Source: Motilimonas pumila
GTDB lineage: Bacteria; Pseudomonadota; Gammaproteobacteria; Enterobacterales; CBDFNC01
Assembly (NCBI RefSeq): GCF_003596335.1
Contig: NZ_QZCH01000025.1
Location: forward strand, 1-59,877
Length of the DNA stretch: 59,877 bases
Direction: 5' to 3'
Shown: piece after piece, positions 18,383 through 26,832 of the stretch
How positions within the stretch are numbered: position 1 is the stretch's first letter
Layout: every line of letters begins with the position of its first letter
Program-made: the position numbers and the translations under genes
Notes under the pieces: generated by a model
Seen by the model: the letters and a program-made list of their open reading frames with translations, nothing else
Databases searched by the model: none
What the model was told of the DNA's origin: nothing

Positions 18383-19312
18383 TTACATGGTGGCAAACGC
18401 TTGCTGAATTTCACGCTCACGACGTCGCACTAGGCGTTTAGCCGCAGAGAGCACGCAGCTTCGCAGCGGGTTTTCACCCGAGTCATAACGCCAGATAAAT
18501 GCAAGAGTGCGGCGTAAGTCCAGTTGCGGCGTATGCAAGGCAACAATATCGCCGTCCTTAATGGCTTGCTCGGCATCAAGATAAGGAATACAGCTTAGGT
18601 AGTGGCTGTTTTTTACCAAAGTTTTGAGTACTTTAACTTGTTCGTATTCTTTCCACACATTGAGGTTGTCGATTAAGCCATGTACCGCGCCATCAAAAAT
18701 TTGGCGAATACCCGAGCCTTGTTCCCGTAGCACCCATTTGGCTTGTTCTAGCTGAGCGAGATGCACGGTTTCATGGCGAGCGAAAGGATGGTGCGCGGCG
18801 GCAATCACCACCAAGTGGTCGTCAAGCCAAGTCTCTTGATGAATTCGACTGTCGTCGTTACGGCTTTCTATAATGCCCAAATCAAAGTCATAATTTAGCA
18901 AGCCATCGATCACGTGTTCAGTATTGTCCACCATGAGTTCAATGCGAAGCTCTGGAAAATCAGTATCAACTCTACTGATAAGGTCTGGGATTAAATGTTC
19001 GGCCGCGGTTTGGCTTGCGCCGACACGTAAACTTCCGCTGATAAGTTGTTGATCATGAAGACCTAATTCAATTTGCTTGGCGTCTTGTAAGAGTTGCTTT
19101 GCTTTAGGTCTGAGCCATGCTCCCCAATGACTTAAAACCAATCTATTACCCTGGCGAATAAACAAAGGGCGGTCTAATAGTGACTCCAATTGTGACAGCG
19201 ACATGCTCACAGCAGATTGCGTTAAAGCTAGCTTCTTAGCGGCTGCGCTCACGCTTTCCAAATCTGCAACGGCGTCAAAAACAGCCATTTGTTTAAGGGA
19301 ATATCTCATCAT
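18383..19312 (-). CDS. LysR-family transcriptional regulator
   Basis: 309-residue LTTR. The N-terminal winged helix-turn-helix (about 5-62) contains ESVSAAAKKLALTQSAVSMSLSQLESLLDRPLF, shown here only in part by its key SAVSMSLSQLE stretch. A linker helix and a two-lobed co-inducer domain follow (about 90-295). It resembles the YeiE/CysB-type group in its SQTAAEHLIPDL start of lobe 1. AAGGAAAG precedes paired ATG codons, so the start may be 19312 or 19309. The neighbouring genes are not obviously its targets. Confidence 0.9.
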   Translation of the reverse strand: MMRYSLKQMAVFDAVADLESVSAAAKKLALTQSAVSMSLSQLESLLDRPLFIRQGNRLVLSHWGAWLRPKAKQLLQDAKQIELGLHDQQLISGSLRVGASQTAAEHLIPDLISRVDTDFPELRIELMVDNTEHVIDGLLNYDFDLGIIESRNDDSRIHQETWLDDHLVVIAAAHHPFARHETVHLAQLEQAKWVLREQGSGIRQIFDGAVHGLIDNLNVWKEYEQVKVLKTLVKNSHYLSCIPYLDAEQAIKDGDIVALHTPQLDLRRTLAFIWRYDSGENPLRSCVLSAAKRLVRRREREIQQAFATM

Positions 19313-19602
19313 TTTTGACTTTCCTTGTAAAAGCTTACGCTTCTATCAATATAAGGCTTTATAGAAATTTAGTATCAATTTTGTTGATGCAAGGTCTGAG
19401 GCAATTTTATTCTTAGTTTCTCCACAGCTCAATCAGACTTGAATCCCCAGGCTTGATTAAAATCAAGGTTAGGTAAAAAAAGGCTGATTAAGGCTTTAGC
19501 GAGCAGCTAGGCCAAGATAACTGCAAAGCTGGGTCTAGTGTGGGTCTTTTGGGGACGTATCAGTTACAATGGCGCTTTCATTCTTTTTAAATAGGTTTTT
19601 CT

Positions 19603-20580
19603 GTGGCAACAAAGGCACAACTTCATCCTCGCAACCGCCATCAAGGCTTTTATGACTTCACAGCCTTGTGTCAAGCCAGTTCTGACTTAATTCCGTTTGT
19701 ACAGAAAAACCCCAAAGGTCAAGACACTATCAACTTTAGTGATAGTCACGCTGTGATTGCCTTAAACCAGGCGTTGCTGGCTCATTACTATCAACTTCAG
19801 CATTGGCTTATTCCTCCGGGGTACTTGTGCCCGCCGATCCCTGGGCGAGCAGATTACATTCACCATGGGGCAGATTTATTGGCTGCCAGTTTTCAAGGTA
19901 AGGTGCCACAAGGTAAAAATGTGCAGGCGATGGATATCGGTACAGGAGCCAGCTGTATTTATCCGATTTTGGGTCACTGTGAATACGGTTGGAAGTTTAT
20001 CGCCAGCGATATTGATCCACAGTCCATCAAAACAGCCAAATTTATTGTTGCAGCCAATACGCAGCTAAAATCCAACGTAAAATTACAACTGCAAGGTACG
20101 CCTGAAAATACCTTTCAAGGCGTTATTAAAAAGCAGCACCGGTTTGATATCACCTTTTGTAACCCGCCATTTCACGCCTCACTTGAAGAGGCGCTGGCGG
20201 GCAATGCCAGGAAGCGGAAAAATTTGGCAAATCATCGCAACGCTAAAGGAAAGCAAGTGCAGCCTAAAACAAAGGAAGCGCCGCAGCAGGCGTTAAACTT
20301 TGGTGGCCAAAAGGCTGAGTTGTGGTGTAAAGGTGGCGAGCTTGCCTTTGTGAATAAGATGGCCGAGCAAAGTGCGCAGTTCGCGCAGCAGGTACTTTGG
20401 TTTACCAGTTTGATTTCAAAATCGGAGAATGTGAAACCGCTTCAACACACTTTGCAAAAGTTGGGAGCAAAAGACATTAAAGTCGTTGCAATGGGCCAGG
20501 GCCAAAAAATCAGTCGCATGTTGGCTTGGAGCTTTCACAGCGTTCAGCAACAACAAGACTGGGCAAGATCACGTTGGTAA
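19603..20580 (+). CDS. rlmF: 23S rRNA (adenine(1618)-N6)-methyltransferase
   Basis: 325-residue RlmF. The N-terminus HPRNRHQGFYDF is characteristic, followed by IPPGYLCPPIPGRADYIHH. The SAM motif is AMDIGTGASCIYP, the acidic ribose contact is ASDIDPQS, and the catalytic motif is NPPF (187-190). The Lys/Arg-rich insert after it is typical. It methylates A1618 in 23S rRNA. The start is GTG 19603 with a weak AGG upstream. Monocistronic, housekeeping. Confidence 0.95.
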   Translation: MATKAQLHPRNRHQGFYDFTALCQASSDLIPFVQKNPKGQDTINFSDSHAVIALNQALLAHYYQLQHWLIPPGYLCPPIPGRADYIHHGADLLAASFQGKVPQGKNVQAMDIGTGASCIYPILGHCEYGWKFIASDIDPQSIKTAKFIVAANTQLKSNVKLQLQGTPENTFQGVIKKQHRFDITFCNPPFHASLEEALAGNARKRKNLANHRNAKGKQVQPKTKEAPQQALNFGGQKAELWCKGGELAFVNKMAEQSAQFAQQVLWFTSLISKSENVKPLQHTLQKLGAKDIKVVAMGQGQKISRMLAWSFHSVQQQQDWARSRW

Positions 20581-20690
20581 TAAAAAAACTAGATTAACCC
20601 TCTGTAAGTGCTGCATTGTGCAGTAGATCGCTTTCCTGCGCTTTATTTTACCGCGCCCTGCAGTATAGTTTTCCATTCACGCTATTAATC

Positions 20691-20714
20691 GCTTGTGGCG
20701 CCTGCGTCACAAGC
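20691..20714 (+). promoter_or_regulatory. Leader hairpin with T run before the symporter gene
   Basis: Perfect 7-bp stem GCTTGTG / CACAAGC with a 10-base loop, followed by CAGTTTTT, about 30 bases before the ATG. It could act as a leader terminator or attenuator. I see none of the conserved core of the glycine riboswitch that precedes some symporters of this family. Confidence 0.3.
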
Positions 20715-20742
20715 CAGTTTTTCTTCGCACGATGAGGTAAGA

Positions 20743-22101
20743 ATGGAAGCTTTGACTAATTTTGTCAGCATGATAAATGGATTTGTCTGGGGGCCCCCCA
20801 TGTTGATATTGATTTTAGGCGTCGGGATCTTTTTATCCTTAGGCTTAAAATTGATGCCGATATTAAAGTTGAATACCGGCTTTAAGTTGCTGTTTGCTGG
20901 CCGCTATTCCAATAAAGCAGATAGATCTAATGGCGAAATAACTCCTTACAATGCCTTGATGACATCGCTTTCTGCCACCATAGGCACGGGCAATATTGCA
21001 GGTGTCGCCACCGCCATATTTTTAGGTGGTCCTGGCGCGTTATTTTGGATGTGGTGTACCGCTTTAGTCGGCATGGCAACCAAGTTCTCGGAGGCCGTGC
21101 TGGCGGTGAATTACCGCGAGGTTGACGAGCGAGGGAACCACGTTGGCGGCCCAATGTACTACATCAAAAATGGCTTAGGTAAAAAGTGGACTTGGCTGGG
21201 CACTGCCTTTGCTATTTTTGGCGCATTTGCCGGATTTGGTATTGGTAATACGGTGCAAGCTAACTCTATTGCCGACGCTCTGCACACGAACTTTGGTTTA
21301 CCGAGTTGGATCACCGCATTAGTTTTGATGGCGTTAGTCGGCTTGGTGCTGATGGGCGGCATAAAACGGATTTCTGAAGTGGCGGGTGGCTTGGTGCCTT
21401 TTATGACCATTTCTTACTTTGTGGCGGGTATCGCGGTGTTAGCGGTAAATATTGCCGAAATCCCAGCTGCATTTGCCTTGATTATTGAAAGTGCATTTAC
21501 GCCTGTGGCTGCCCAAGGCGGCTTTGCCGGTGCAGCAGTGTGGGCGGCGATTCGTTTTGGCGTGGCGCGCGGCGTATTCTCAAATGAAGCAGGCTTGGGC
21601 AGTGCCCCAATAGCCCATGCATCTGCGCAAACCAACAGCCCAGTGAAGCAAGGCTTAGTGGCCATGTTGGGGACGTTTATCGACACCATTATTGTGTGTT
21701 CAATCACGGGGTTGGCAATCATAGTGACTGGTGCCTGGACCTCTGGCGAGAACGGCGCTTCATTGACCTCATTAGCCTTTGGTGAGACGATTCTATTTGG
21801 TAATTATATTGTCGCCATTGCGCTTGCTGTATTTGCTTTTACCACCATTTTGGGCTGGAGCGTCTACAGTGAAAAATGCGTGCAGTACTTATTTGGCGTC
21901 AAAGCAGTAAAACCGTTTCGTATCTTTTGGACCATAGTGGTGCCTATTGGCGCAATCAGTTCCCTTGACTTTGTTTGGCTGTTAGCCGATACCTTGAATG
22001 CATTAATGGCAATCCCTAACCTCATTGCTTTGATATTACTGAGCCCAGTAGTATTCAGGCTGACCAAGCAATATTTCGAAGGTAAAAGTCAAGACGGTTA
22101 A
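20743..22101 (+). CDS. Alanine/sodium symporter, AGCS family
   Basis: 452-residue inner-membrane Na+(or H+)-coupled alanine/glycine symporter. Signature stretches are NALMTSLSATIGTGNIAGVA and GVFSNEAGLGSAPIAHA, with about ten hydrophobic helices. The ATG 20743 follows GAGGTAAG; the open frame begins 48 bases earlier at a GTG inside the leader hairpin, which I reject. Single gene with its own terminator. Confidence 0.93.
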   Translation: MEALTNFVSMINGFVWGPPMLILILGVGIFLSLGLKLMPILKLNTGFKLLFAGRYSNKADRSNGEITPYNALMTSLSATIGTGNIAGVATAIFLGGPGALFWMWCTALVGMATKFSEAVLAVNYREVDERGNHVGGPMYYIKNGLGKKWTWLGTAFAIFGAFAGFGIGNTVQANSIADALHTNFGLPSWITALVLMALVGLVLMGGIKRISEVAGGLVPFMTISYFVAGIAVLAVNIAEIPAAFALIIESAFTPVAAQGGFAGAAVWAAIRFGVARGVFSNEAGLGSAPIAHASAQTNSPVKQGLVAMLGTFIDTIIVCSITGLAIIVTGAWTSGENGASLTSLAFGETILFGNYIVAIALAVFAFTTILGWSVYSEKCVQYLFGVKAVKPFRIFWTIVVPIGAISSLDFVWLLADTLNALMAIPNLIALILLSPVVFRLTKQYFEGKSQDG

Positions 22102-22122
22102 CTGACATACCCCCGCAAAGTG

Positions 22123-22157
22123 AAAGCCCTTTACTTGTTCAAGTAAGGGGCTTTTTT
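22123..22157 (+). terminator. Intrinsic terminator after the AGCS gene
   Basis: Long stem AAAGCCCTTTACTTG / CAAGTAAGGGGCTTT (one G-T pair) followed by T run. Confidence 0.9.
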
Positions 22158-22344
22158 GATTCATCTTTTCTTACGTCTATAGCATCAATGATTTACTTTT
22201 TGGCGGGTAAACACCGTTTAGGAAATAGCCTCCCCCCGTTTTCAATCACTAAAAGCTATCAATAATATAGAATCAATTGCCTTTATCTAAGTTGTCTCGT
22301 GGTCGATAATCTTTCCTATCAATGGCTCCCTTAACTTAATAGGC

Positions 22345-22737
22345 ATGCTCATGACTAAGACTCTGACATTTGCGGTTATCCACTTTACTATTGCAACCTC
22401 CGTCGCGTTTGCGTTAACGGGAGATATCTTATTGGGCAGCTTGATTGCGATGATCGAGCCATCGGTGAATACGGTGGTGTTCTATTTTCATGAAAAAATA
22501 TGGCAATTATTGCCTTCATTACAGCAAAGGCGACAGGCGATAGGGATCAAAACGGTGAGCTTTGCGCTGATTCACTTCACGGTTGCATTCAGTGTCACTT
22601 ACCTGTTAACCGGAGATGTGCTTATTGGCGGCTTAATGGCTGCAATTGAGCCTGCTATGAACTCAATCGCATATTTTTTCCATGAAAAACTATGGTTAAA
22701 TAAAAGCCAATGTCACTGGAACGAATGTATAATATGA
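22345..22737 (+). CDS. Tandem DUF2061 membrane protein
   Basis: 130-residue protein made of two copies of the DUF2061 unit. Each copy reads KT(L/V)(T/S)FA(V/L)IHFT(I/V)A, then LTGD(I/V)L(L/I)G, then IEP(S/A)(V/M)N and FHEK(I/L)W. Each has two hydrophobic segments, giving four helices in all. Function is unknown. Start is ATG 22345 or ATG 22351; neither has a strong Shine-Dalgarno. Single DUF2061 units are more usual, so the duplication is worth noting. Confidence 0.85.
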   Translation: MLMTKTLTFAVIHFTIATSVAFALTGDILLGSLIAMIEPSVNTVVFYFHEKIWQLLPSLQQRRQAIGIKTVSFALIHFTVAFSVTYLLTGDVLIGGLMAAIEPAMNSIAYFFHEKLWLNKSQCHWNECII

Positions 22738-22833
22738 GGCTGATTAACTCTAAGCTTCGTGGTGCATTTAGCTTTTTAAACGGTTTGGCATACAAGGTTA
22801 TGTATTTGATTATGCTTATTAAGAATAGCTAGC

Positions 22834-23136
22834 TTACATTTGCCTCAGGCAAACCTCATCACTCATGGTAGCTGTAAATTCTTCCATAAACTTAAGCGTT
22901 AAGTGGTCCATTTCTTCAAATTCTGTTTCACCATATATGCTTGCTAGCGCTTTTTCTGCCGCGGAATCTCTTATTGGTTTAAAGCTCGCTACCGAATTTG
23001 GGTTGACGCGAGATAAACAAACTTCCATTTGAGCGTGAAATTTCGCTAATTCGACTTGCTGCGGAGTGAGAATTTCACTTGAGTTAGCAAAACCAGATGC
23101 TAGCGATATGAGAGTGCTGATCCAAATTTTATTCAT
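22834..23136 (-). CDS. Small secreted hypothetical protein
   Basis: 100 residues with a Sec-type signal peptide (MNKIWISTLISLASGF, cleavage near ANSSE). The mature part is helical and acidic, with two cysteines (C39 and C97) that could form a disulfide in the periplasm. No recognised family. GGA lies upstream of the ATG. It is antisense to both neighbours and is followed by a 300-base AT-rich gap before the Fe-alcohol dehydrogenase. Confidence 0.55.
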   Translation of the reverse strand: MNKIWISTLISLASGFANSSEILTPQQVELAKFHAQMEVCLSRVNPNSVASFKPIRDSAAEKALASIYGETEFEEMDHLTLKFMEEFTATMSDEVCLRQM

Positions 23137-23446
23137 AATTAGTCCAAGCTTATAGGTTTGAGAAAATGCCTTTTTAAGGCCGCCTATTTAAGCATGGTGA
23201 AGTTGAATAAAATCTGAACAGAAGTGCTAAATAACGTTTTTAGTATCGCATGGAGCGTCTCAGTCGGTACTAAAATGAAAGGCTTGTCAGCGATCAGAGA
23301 GTAGGTCAAAGATGCGTGATAAAAAATTTGAATCGCATCTAAAATACTTCTTTATAGGTAGAAACTTATATATCACCATACTCGCAAGGCGTTTAGAGTG
23401 ATTCTCAATCCAGTGATTTTCTCACCCAGCTAGAGGTACGATATGA
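23137..23446. other. Intergenic region upstream of the Fe-ADH gene
   Basis: About 310 AT-rich bases carrying the promoters of the divergent secreted-protein and Fe-ADH genes. I see no gene or clear operator. Confidence 0.5.
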
Positions 23447-24577
23447 GTGCCTGCAGTAAACTTAATGGGCAGCGACTGCCTAACGCAAGCAATGGACGCA
23501 ATTAAAAGCCATGGATTTAAAAAAGGCCTTATCGTTACAGACAACGTGCTCGTGCAAATGGGCATGGTTAAGCAAGTGACCGACCTATTATCGCAGCGAG
23601 ATATTGCCACTTTTGTGTTCTATGGCACCCAGCCCAACCCTACGATTGGCAATGTCAACGCGGGTTTAGCCATGTTGCAGCAAAACCAATGTGATTTCGT
23701 TATTTCTTTAGGCGGCGGCTCGCCTCATGATTGCGCCAAAGGTATTGCGTTAGTAGCGACAAATGGCGGTGAAATCGCCGATTATGAAGGGGTTGATGTA
23801 TCGGCGAAGCCGCAGCTTCCATTGGTTGCCATTAATACAACGGCTGGTACCGCTTCTGAAATGACCCGGTTCTGTATTATTACGGATGAAGCGCGTCACA
23901 TTAAAATGGCCATTGTCGACAAAAATACCACGCCTATTATGTCAGTCAATGATCCTAAATTAATGTTGGCCAAACCGGCTTCATTGACTGCTGCCACTGG
24001 GATGGATGCACTTACTCATGCCATAGAGGCTTATGTATCAACTGCCGCAACCCCAGTGACAGACGCTGTGGCGATTAAAGCCATTGAGTTAGTTCAAAGC
24101 AACCTTCGCGCAGCCGTAAGCAATGGTGAAGATTTGCATGCTAGAGAGCAAATGGCGTATGCCCAATTTATGGCAGGCATGGCTTTTAACAACGCTTCTT
24201 TGGGCTATGTGCACGCGATGGCGCACCAATTAGGCGGCTTTTACGACCTGCCTCATGGCGTATGTAACGCCATTTTATTGCCTCATGTTCAAGCTTTTAA
24301 TGCCAAAGTATGCCCAGAGCGTTTAACTGATGTGGCAAAAGCAATGGGAGTCGAGGTGTCAGGTTTAACCCCTGAGCAAGGCGCCCAAGCCGCATTGACT
24401 GCCATCAAGCAACTTTCTGCAGATGTTCACATTCCTGCGGGGCTGAGTGAACTTGGCGCAAGTTCGCAAGATTTTGACACCCTTGCGGAAAACGCGCTTA
24501 AAGATGCATGTGGCTTTACCAACCCAGTACAAGCTAGCCACGATGAAATTAAAACCATCTTTGCAGCGGCCATGTAG
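23447..24577 (+). CDS. Iron-containing alcohol dehydrogenase, YiaY-like
   Basis: 376-residue group III alcohol dehydrogenase, very close in sequence to E. coli YiaY across its length: [18 protein letters not shown] (NAD site), [34 protein letters not shown], and the metal-binding histidines in [14 protein letters not shown] and LPHGVCN. It should oxidise short-chain alcohols or 1,2-diols with NAD+. The frame opens only at GTG 23447, directly after an in-frame TGA, so the protein starts MPAVNLMG and lacks the roughly eight residues seen before this point in YiaY. A better spaced ATG at 23443 is out of frame. Confidence 0.85.
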   Translation: MPAVNLMGSDCLTQAMDAIKSHGFKKGLIVTDNVLVQMGMVKQVTDLLSQRDIATFVFYGTQPNPTIGNVNAGLAMLQQNQCDFVISLGGGSPHDCAKGIALVATNGGEIADYEGVDVSAKPQLPLVAINTTAGTASEMTRFCIITDEARHIKMAIVDKNTTPIMSVNDPKLMLAKPASLTAATGMDALTHAIEAYVSTAATPVTDAVAIKAIELVQSNLRAAVSNGEDLHAREQMAYAQFMAGMAFNNASLGYVHAMAHQLGGFYDLPHGVCNAILLPHVQAFNAKVCPERLTDVAKAMGVEVSGLTPEQGAQAALTAIKQLSADVHIPAGLSELGASSQDFDTLAENALKDACGFTNPVQASHDEIKTIFAAAM

Positions 24578-24624
24578 GGTTGCACGAAACTGCCGGTAAA
24601 CGCTAAATATATCGCTAACACGGC

Positions 24625-24659
24625 AAAGGCCACGGACTGTGAGTTGGTGGCCTTTTTTT
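24625..24659 (+). terminator. Intrinsic terminator after the Fe-ADH gene
   Basis: AAAGGCCAC pairs with GTGGCCTTT, followed by a T run. Confidence 0.85.
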
Positions 24660-24905
24660 ATGCTTTTCAGCCGAGGTTAAAGCCGCTTACCGTTTCTCTC
24701 AAGTTAGCTGAGTTTACGCTATTTGATGTAACTCAATGCCTGTTGAAGTTGTTCTCAGCCCCTAAGCGATTTGATTTGACTGGCGCAAGCCCGAGGTACA
24801 ATATCGTCATCGACGGGCAGAGAGTATAGGTAGCTACTGCAAAGTGCAGTTCGCCTCGCTATATTTAAGTGAACATTGGTTTACCTGGTTTAAGGAAATT
24901 ACATC

Positions 24906-26021
24906 ATGAGGTCACACCCTAAAGCATTACAGGGCACGGCTTGTTCTTGGCCCTTTAATGCACTTAAAAGAGAGATCCCAGCGACCATGGCTGGGGTTCT
25001 CTTAATGGGTCATGGCGGGCCAGAAATGTTGCAATATCAAACCGACATTAAGGTACCACAGCCAAGAGAACATGAAGTCTTGGTTCGCGTTTTTGCCGCA
25101 GGCGTCAACAACACAGATATTAATACCCGTATTGGTTGGTATTCCAAAAATGACAGCAGCGATGACGCCAGTTGGGGTGGAACAAGCCTGCCGTTCCCTT
25201 TGGTGCAAGGCGCTGATGTATGCGGTGAAGTTGTGGCAGTGGGCTGCAAGGTTGACGTTAACCGGTTAGGGCAGCGGGTTTTGATTGAGCCTTGTATCAC
25301 CGAAGTTAATGGTGAAACCATGCAACCACCTTGGTACTTTGGTTCAGAGTGTAATGGTGGTTTTGCTGAATATACCGTGGTAGCGGCTAAACACGCTCAC
25401 CGGGTTGAGTCGTCGTTCAGCGATGCAGAGTTAGCAACTTTTCCTTGCTCGTATTCAACGGCCGAAAACATGCTGACTCGGGCCAATGTGCGCCATGGTG
25501 AAAAGGTGTTAATCACCGGGGCTTCCGGTGGCGTTGGCTCCGGCGCTATCCAATTAGCCAAAGCTCGAGGGGCGCAAGTTATCGCCGTAACAAGCCCGGC
25601 CAAACAAGCGCAGTTACTACAACTTGGCGCAGACCAAGTGCTAAATCGTCACTCAGATTTAGTCGCAGCGCTAGGTGAAAACAGCGTTGATGTGGTCATT
25701 GATCTGGTTGCTGGCAAGGGTTGGCCTCAGCTATTACAGGTGTTGCGCCCTCACGGTCGCTATGCCGTTTCGGGGGCTATTGGTGGCCCAATGGTGAGCC
25801 TTGATGTGCGCACGCTGTATTTAAAAGACCTCAGTTTTTTTGGATGTACTGTGCTTGCGCCAGGAGTGTTTGCAAACCTTATTACTTTGATTGAACAGGG
25901 CAAAGTGAAACCTTTGCTGGCGAGTACTTTTACCCTTAAAGATATTCATCAGGCGCAGCAAGTTTTTCAGCAAAAAGAATACATAGGTAAAATGGTACTG
26001 CAGATTAATTCACCGTCGTAA
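24906..26021 (+). CDS. MDR-family zinc-type alcohol dehydrogenase / quinone oxidoreductase
   Basis: 371-residue medium-chain dehydrogenase. The GroES-like half (about 30-160) has PREHEVLVRVFAAGVNNTD and GADVCGEVVAVG. The Rossmann half has ITGASGGVGSGAIQLAK (NADPH site) and IDLVAGKGW. The catalytic-zinc cysteine of classical ADHs is replaced by Asn (GVNNTD), which favours a zinc-independent quinone-oxidoreductase-like enzyme. ATG 24906 follows AAGGAAATT. About 25 extra N-terminal residues precede the usual start. Followed by a strong hairpin. Confidence 0.85.
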   Translation: MRSHPKALQGTACSWPFNALKREIPATMAGVLLMGHGGPEMLQYQTDIKVPQPREHEVLVRVFAAGVNNTDINTRIGWYSKNDSSDDASWGGTSLPFPLVQGADVCGEVVAVGCKVDVNRLGQRVLIEPCITEVNGETMQPPWYFGSECNGGFAEYTVVAAKHAHRVESSFSDAELATFPCSYSTAENMLTRANVRHGEKVLITGASGGVGSGAIQLAKARGAQVIAVTSPAKQAQLLQLGADQVLNRHSDLVAALGENSVDVVIDLVAGKGWPQLLQVLRPHGRYAVSGAIGGPMVSLDVRTLYLKDLSFFGCTVLAPGVFANLITLIEQGKVKPLLASTFTLKDIHQAQQVFQQKEYIGKMVLQINSPS

Positions 26022-26027
26022 CATACT

Positions 26028-26058
26028 TGGCTCAGGCAGTCGTCGCTGCCTGAGCTTT
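26028..26058 (+). terminator. Hairpin terminator, convergent region
   Basis: Perfect 10-bp stem GCTCAGGCAG / CTGCCTGAGC with a 6-base loop and a short T stretch, directly after the MDR stop and before the convergent DUF2750 gene. Confidence 0.65.
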
Positions 26059-26125
26059 GGTCTAGTGTGTGGCTATCTATTAAAAATGGCTGTGCTAGCA
26101 GGGGGCGGTTAGTGCAGTAATGACA

Positions 26126-26479
26126 TTACAGATACATCTCTACCAAGGCTTTGGGCTCAAGCTCTTCACCTTCAAGGTCGTTAGTCCAATTAATGCCAAT
26201 TAATACACCTTCGTTGGCAAGACTCACTAACCAGTCTTCTACAAATTCACTCAAACTGAGTTCGTTAGGCACAAAATCGGCCCACTCGTCCTGACAGACC
26301 GCACGGGCGTCATCTTGTTGTGACCAAAATGGCATAACTTCTGCGTTTTCAAACTCTGAAGAGTCGAGTGACAACCAATGGCCTTGGGCATTGCAAAGCC
26401 CCCATACGGTTTCACTTTTTTGGCTGTCAGAAATAAATAATTGGCTATTTTTTTTTATATCTGAAGTCAGTTTCGTCAT
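26126..26479 (-). CDS. DUF2750 protein
   Basis: 117-residue soluble acidic protein matching the DUF2750 pattern: an early VWGL strand, a PFWSQQDDARA segment, and the C-terminal NEGVLIGINWTNDLEGEELEP motif. Function unknown. ATG 26479 follows AAAGGAAG. Monocistronic. Confidence 0.8.
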   Translation of the reverse strand: MTKLTSDIKKNSQLFISDSQKSETVWGLCNAQGHWLSLDSSEFENAEVMPFWSQQDDARAVCQDEWADFVPNELSLSEFVEDWLVSLANEGVLIGINWTNDLEGEELEPKALVEMYL

Positions 26480-26832
26480 GATGCTTCCTTTGTCTTGTGC
26501 CTTGCGTAAATATTATGAGCGCTACCCAAGCATAATGCAGGAATATGACGAAGTAAGGAAATTAAACAAAAAATAGTTTGCTAAATGATGTTTTTATCAC
26601 TTTAAGAGGAAGTTATCGGTTTTCTTGCAGCGAAAGACAATGGAATAGGCGCGCTTGATTAATTTTTGTTTAAAAAGTGATGCCGAGATTGCTTTTGTGC
26701 TGTGTGTCGACGCCATCAGATTGTGGTTTTGTTATATTAAGGTCAATAAGTTGTTAATGCTTTTGGCTTAATCCGCCAGTGCGATGCAAGGATGCGACGC
26801 AGCAGTATTAGCACATTACATTCAAGGACGAT
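26480..26832. other. Intergenic region upstream of the HTCS gene
   Basis: About 350 bases holding the promoters of the DUF2750 and HTCS genes. A 61-codon ORF at 26391-26576 is judged spurious. No clear operator found. Confidence 0.5.

Noticed and set aside
20581..20742. Glycine riboswitch before the symporter gene
   Set aside because: The leader is short and lacks the conserved paired aptamer segments; only a simple hairpin is present.
24644..24829. 61-codon ORF after the Fe-ADH gene
   Set aside because: Overlaps the terminator stem, has no ribosome site and no family-like sequence.
26391..26576. 61-codon plus-strand ORF
   Set aside because: Mostly antisense to the well-supported DUF2750 gene and lacks a ribosome site.
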